The notes beneath the pieces are model-generated. The model was not told the DNA's origin, ran no database searches, and was given only the letters and a program-made list of their open reading frames with translations. This document shows, piece after piece, positions 5,758 to 8,783 of a stretch of DNA of 8,783 nt. The stretch's first letter is position 1; every line of letters starts with the position of its first letter. Source of the stretch: Oscillospiraceae bacterium (GTDB lineage: Bacteria > Bacillota > Clostridia > Oscillospirales > Oscillospiraceae); NCBI GenBank assembly GCA_020025425.1, contig JAHHSD010000060.1:1-8783 (forward strand), in the 5' to 3' direction. The translations under genes and the position numbers were made by a program.

Positions 5758-5770
5758 CAGATGGTGTCTC

Positions 5771-5965
5771 TCAGCTTGCGGTGCGCTCCAAAAGGACCAC
5801 CGTCTCCCCATGATCTCCCATCCAAAATCCTTCGCTGTTGTCCTTTTGCTCCTGCAATTGCCCCTCATTCTCCCCGGGACTGCTTGTCTTTGATTCTAAA
5901 AGCCCGAAATTTTCTCTCCTGAAAGCGCCCAGCTTCCCCGGATGAAATCTGATCTCTCCCGTCAA
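5771..5965 (-). other. Possible minus-strand coding remnant or small gene
   Basis: The 5758-6089 stretch holds no gene I can name. A 64-codon frame (TTG at 5965, TGA at 5771) ends about 19 nt before the minus-direction terminator, the usual distance for a real gene end. Its codons look plausible and the end reads GDHGETVVLLERTAS. A second minus-strand frame (down to 5865) overlaps it at the other side and contains MFDLPMEIVGFDGRDQ. The two could be pieces of one gene broken by a frameshift. There is no ribosome binding site before TTG 5965 and no recognisable family, so chance is also possible. Confidence 0.2.
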
Positions 5966-6089
5966 AGCCTACTATTTCCATTGGTAAATCAAACATACCC
6001 TTATAAATCTCTCCAAAATATGCTGTATTGCAACCATCCGGCGCTGTTCTCTTTCTACTGCCAGCACCTGTTTCCAGGAAAAAAGTCCG

Positions 6090-6118
6090 TTGACTTTTCC
6101 ACTTTAACAAGGTATAGT
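6090..6118 (+). promoter_or_regulatory. Near-consensus sigma-A promoter of the symporter gene
   Basis: The -35 box TTGACT (6090-6095), 17-bp spacer and -10 box TATAGT (6113-6118) make a near-consensus promoter. Transcription is expected to start near 6125, giving a leader of about 54 nt. Confidence 0.88.
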
Positions 6119-6129
6119 AAGCGTGTCAG

Positions 6130-6165
6130 CAAAATACAGCAAAAGCGCGAGAGCTGTATATTTTG
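6130..6165 (+). promoter_or_regulatory. Leader hairpin abutting the symporter ribosome binding site
   Basis: CAAAA (6130-6134) pairs with TTTTG (6161-6165) and TACAGC (6135-6140) with GCTGTA (6153-6158), with a 2-nt bulge (6159-6160) and a 12-nt loop. The stem sits at the very 5' end of the predicted mRNA, and its foot touches the AGGAGG ribosome binding site (6166-6171). It could stabilise the transcript or influence translation start, or be an operator in DNA form. Confidence 0.45.
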
Positions 6166-6178
6166 AGGAGGAGACACT

Positions 6179-7372
6179 ATGAATAAGTTCTTTCACAGTC
6201 TGCCGTTCAAGCTGCTTTTAGGCATTGCGATCGGTATCATCTGTGGCCTGTTTTTCCCGGAGAGCATCATGAAGATTGTCGTGACCCTGCACTACATCAT
6301 GAGCCAGCTTATCAACTTCTGTGTGCCCCTGATCATCATCGGCTTCATCGCTCCATCCATCACCAAACTGGGCAAAAACGCCTCTCGTCTGCTGGGCGTG
6401 GCCGTCGTCATCGCCTATGTCAGCTCCATCGGTGCAGCCTTTATGTCCATGGGCGCAGGCTACAGTCTGATTCCTCACCTGGCCATTGATACCTATGTGG
6501 CCAACGGTGCCGAGCTGCCCGCCGTGGCCTTTGAGCTGAATATCCCCCAGATCATGAGTGTTATGAGCGCTCTGGTACTGTCCATCCTCATTGGCCTAGC
6601 CGTGACCTGGACCCGCGCCAACCACTTTGATGACATTCTTCAGGAATTTCAGAAGATGGTCCTGGCCATTGTCAGCAAGGTCATTATTCCTGTGCTGCCC
6701 TTCTTCATTGCAGCCACCTTCTGCAACCTGAGCTATCAGGGCGTCATCACCCGCCAGCTGCCCGCCTTTTTACAGATCATTGTGATCGTCATGGCTGGTC
6801 ACTACATCTGGATGGCCATTCTGTACGGCCTTGCCGGTGCTTACTCCGGCAAGAATCCTCTGGAGGTTGTCAGACACTACGGTCCTGCTTACCTGACTGC
6901 CGTGGGCACCATGTCCTCCGCTGCCACCCTGGCTGTGGCTCTGGAGAGCGCCCGCAAGTCCAAGGTCCTGCGTAAGGATATGGTGAGCTTTGGTATCCCC
7001 CTGTTTTCCAATATTCACCTGTGCGGCTCCGTGCTGACCGAGGTGTTCTTCGTTATGACCGTCTCCAAGATGCTCTATGGCCAGCTGCCCTCCGTGGGCA
7101 CCATGGTACTGTTTTGCCTGCTGCTGGGCGTTTTCGCCATTGGCGCTCCCGGTGTCCCCGGCGGTACTGTCATGGCCTCCCTGGGCCTGATCATCGGCGT
7201 GTTGGGCTTCGACCGGGACGGCACCGGCCTGATGCTGGCCATCTTCGCCCTGCAGGACAGCTTCGGGACTGCCTGCAATGTCACCGGTGATGGTGCTCTG
7301 ACCCTGATGCTCACCGGCTACGCCGACAAGCACAGCATCACCGCTCCCAAGACCAACGAGCCCATCCTCTAA
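6179..7372 (+). CDS. Dicarboxylate/amino acid:cation symporter (SDF/DAACS family)
   Basis: The product is 397 residues, typical for this family of trimeric elevator transporters (PF00375) related to GltPh and SstT. ATG at 6179 follows AGGAGG at 7 nt. Hydrophobic segments fill the sequence from residue 11. Family landmarks are present in order: the serine-rich hairpin-1 TMSSAATLAVALES (244-257), the transmembrane-7 position as NIHLCGS (278-284) in place of NMDGT, hairpin-2 GAPGVPGG (322-329), and transmembrane-8 QDSFGTACNVTGD (359-371). By alignment with GltPh, D360 matches D394, T364 matches T398, N367 matches N401 and D371 matches D405, but the acidic-side-chain-binding arginine (R397) is G363. 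Uptake of a non-acidic substrate is therefore more likely than aspartate or glutamate. It is a single-gene unit with its own promoter, an intact frame and a strong terminator. Confidence 0.92.
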   Translation: MNKFFHSLPFKLLLGIAIGIICGLFFPESIMKIVVTLHYIMSQLINFCVPLIIIGFIAPSITKLGKNASRLLGVAVVIAYVSSIGAAFMSMGAGYSLIPHLAIDTYVANGAELPAVAFELNIPQIMSVMSALVLSILIGLAVTWTRANHFDDILQEFQKMVLAIVSKVIIPVLPFFIAATFCNLSYQGVITRQLPAFLQIIVIVMAGHYIWMAILYGLAGAYSGKNPLEVVRHYGPAYLTAVGTMSSAATLAVALESARKSKVLRKDMVSFGIPLFSNIHLCGSVLTEVFFVMTVSKMLYGQLPSVGTMVLFCLLLGVFAIGAPGVPGGTVMASLGLIIGVLGFDRDGTGLMLAIFALQDSFGTACNVTGDGALTLMLTGYADKHSITAPKTNEPIL

Positions 7373-7420
7373 GTCTATTAAGAGAATCTCTCTTCTCTGT
7401 TTTTGCATCGGAGTAATCTG

Positions 7421-7464
7421 AAAACCCCAGCGCCCGGAGAATTCACTCCGGGTGCTGGGGTTTT
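7421..7464. terminator. Bidirectional intrinsic terminator between convergent genes
   Basis: A 19-bp stem with a single G-T pair (7421-7439 with 7446-7464) closes a 6-nt loop AATTCA. It begins with AAAA and ends with TTTT, giving a U-run in both directions. It sits 49 nt after the symporter stop and 11 nt from the stop of the methyltransferase gene, so it serves both. Confidence 0.95.
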
Positions 7465-7474
7465 ATTGATCCCC

Positions 7475-8783
7475 TTATTTCGTCTTGGAAAGTAAGACAA
7501 CCGTCTCCACATGAGCCGTCCGGGGGAACAGATCCACGGGCTGGACCTTCACGGCCCGGTAGCCCAGCTCCGCCAGCCGCTTCACATCCCGGCCCAGGGT
7601 GGCGGGGTCGCAGGAGACGTAGACGATGCGCCTGGGGGCCATCCCGGCCAGAATCTCCGGGACCTCGGCGGACAGCCCCTTCCGGGGCGGATCCACACAG
7701 ATCACGTCGGGCCGCACCCCCTCGTCCGCCAGCTTGAAGGCCACCTGGCCCGCGTCGCCGCAGAAAAACTCCGCATTGGCGACGCCGTTGCGCACAGCGT
7801 TCTCCCTGGCGTCCTCGATGGCCTGGGGCACGATCTCCGCACCGATCACCTTGCCCGCCCTTCTGGCTAGGGCCAGGGAGATAGTGCCGATGCCGCAGTA
7901 GAGGTCCAGCACCGTCTCGCTGCCGGTCAGCCCGGCAAAGTCCAGGGCCAGGGCGTAGAGCCGCTCAGTCTGGGCCCGGTTCACCTGGAAGAAGGAGGGG
8001 ACGGACAGGCGGAAGGTCAGGCCGCACAGCTCCTCCTCCAGCCAATCCTGGCCCCAGAGGGTGTAGTAGTCCGGGCCCAGGATCACATTGGTGTCCCGGG
8101 TGTTCTGGTTGACCACCACCCCCGCCAGGCCGGGGACGGCCTGCTGGAGCAGATCAATGAGGATACGGCCATGGGGCAGCTTTTTCCCGTTGATGACCAG
8201 GCAGCACAGCACCTGGCCGGCCCAGTTGAGCCGCACATAGAGGTGGCGCAGCAGTCCCTTCCCGGTCCCCTCGTCGTAGGCGGGGATCTGACACTGCTTC
8301 ATCCAGGCCAGCACCGCCCGCCGGGCGTCCGCCGCCGCTTTGGGCTGGAGCAGACAGTCCTCCACCGGGATCACATCGTGGCTGCGCGCCCGGTAAAACC
8401 CGATGGCGGGTCCTTCCTGCTTGGGCGACACGGGGAACTGCACCTTATTCCGATAGCGCAGCGGGTCCTCCGCCCCCAGTACGGGCGGGATATCCGCCTC
8501 CACGCCGCCCAGGCGGGTCAGGGCATCGGACACCCGCTCCCGCTTGGCCTCCAGCTCCTCCTGATAGGTCATGTGCCGGTACTGGCAGCCGCCGCACAGC
8601 CGGGCGTGGGGACAGTCGGGCTCCACCCGCTGGTCGGAGGGCTCCAGCAGCTTCACCCCCCGGGCCCAGGCCACATTTTTATTGACCTTCAGCAGCTGGA
8701 CCTCCCAGCGCTCCCCCCGGATGGTGTTGGGCACAAAGACCACCCGCCCCTCCAGGCGGGCCACTCCCATGCCCTCGGCGGTG
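7475..8783 (-). CDS. rlmD: 23S rRNA (uracil-C5)-methyltransferase, RlmD/RumA family, 5'-truncated
   Basis: The gene runs off the right edge. An in-frame ATG at 8770 exists, but TAEG precedes it in frame and TAEGMGVARLEGRVVFVPN is the interior of a TRAM domain, so the true start lies outside. Numbering from that ATG, the [4Fe-4S] cysteines are C53, C59, C62 (CPHARLCGGC) and C139. The SAM-binding loop is VLDLYCGIG (287-295), followed by VDPPRKG (359-365), the catalytic cysteine C387 in SCDPATLGRD and the general base E422 in HVETVVLL. All catalytic residues of the family are present. The enzyme makes 5-methyluridine in 23S rRNA; in Gram-positive bacteria one such enzyme (RlmCD) may modify both U747 and U1939, so the exact target is not settled. 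It is cytosolic and convergent with the symporter gene. Confidence 0.93.
   Translation of the reverse strand, partial: TAEGMGVARLEGRVVFVPNTIRGERWEVQLLKVNKNVAWARGVKLLEPSDQRVEPDCPHARLCGGCQYRHMTYQEELEAKRERVSDALTRLGGVEADIPPVLGAEDPLRYRNKVQFPVSPKQEGPAIGFYRARSHDVIPVEDCLLQPKAAADARRAVLAWMKQCQIPAYDEGTGKGLLRHLYVRLNWAGQVLCCLVINGKKLPHGRILIDLLQQAVPGLAGVVVNQNTRDTNVILGPDYYTLWGQDWLEEELCGLTFRLSVPSFFQVNRAQTERLYALALDFAGLTGSETVLDLYCGIGTISLALARRAGKVIGAEIVPQAIEDARENAVRNGVANAEFFCGDAGQVAFKLADEGVRPDVICVDPPRKGLSAEVPEILAGMAPRRIVYVSCDPATLGRDVKRLAELGYRAVKVQPVDLFPRTAHVETVVLLSKTK

Overview
The window looks like chromosomal DNA from a GC-rich, strictly anaerobic gut member of the Clostridia, most likely Oscillospiraceae (Flavonifractor, Lawsonibacter or Intestinimonas-like). 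This is inferred from protein families, GC-rich third codon positions, strong AGGAGG ribosome binding sites and U-tailed Firmicutes-type terminators; no rRNA or other taxonomic marker is present. It holds seven protein genes. Two are cut by the window edges.

Layout: (1) 1-658, minus: N-terminal part of a multi-[4Fe-4S] protein that matches the monomeric group-B [FeFe] hydrogenases. A 280-bp divergent promoter region follows. (2) 937-2037, plus: a P-loop ATPase of the PRK06851 type, built as an internal duplication whose second copy has lost its Walker A motif. (3) 2177-3367, plus: a long-form member of the coenzyme F420-0:L-glutamate ligase (CofE) superfamily, with its own promoter and a strong terminator. 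(4) 3419-3615: a GC-rich, hairpin-prone non-coding stretch carrying a sequence like a tRNA T-arm. (5) 5492-3616, minus: a probable two-gene operon, a MATE-family efflux transporter followed by a DIP1984-family protein. Its promoter is overlapped by two perfect inverted repeats. (6) 5493-6178: about 690 bp without a convincing gene. It contains the MATE promoter, a strong terminator pointing in the minus direction with no good gene in front of it, possible minus-strand coding debris, and the promoter of the next gene. (7) 6179-7372, plus: a dicarboxylate/amino-acid:cation symporter (SDF/DAACS family) with altered substrate- and cation-site residues. (8) 7475-8783, minus: an RlmD/RumA-type 23S rRNA m5U methyltransferase, convergent with the symporter and sharing a bidirectional terminator with it.

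The genes do not form one pathway. They read as independent housekeeping and accessory transcription units: hydrogen metabolism, an uncharacterised ATPase, a gamma-glutamyl ligase-like enzyme, drug or metabolite export, solute uptake and rRNA modification. I found no CRISPR array, insertion sequence, phage gene or complete RNA gene, and no clear undescribed multi-gene system. The most unusual material is the paired dyads on the MATE promoter, the GC-rich T-arm-like block, the half-degenerate duplicated ATPase and the substituted binding site of the symporter.
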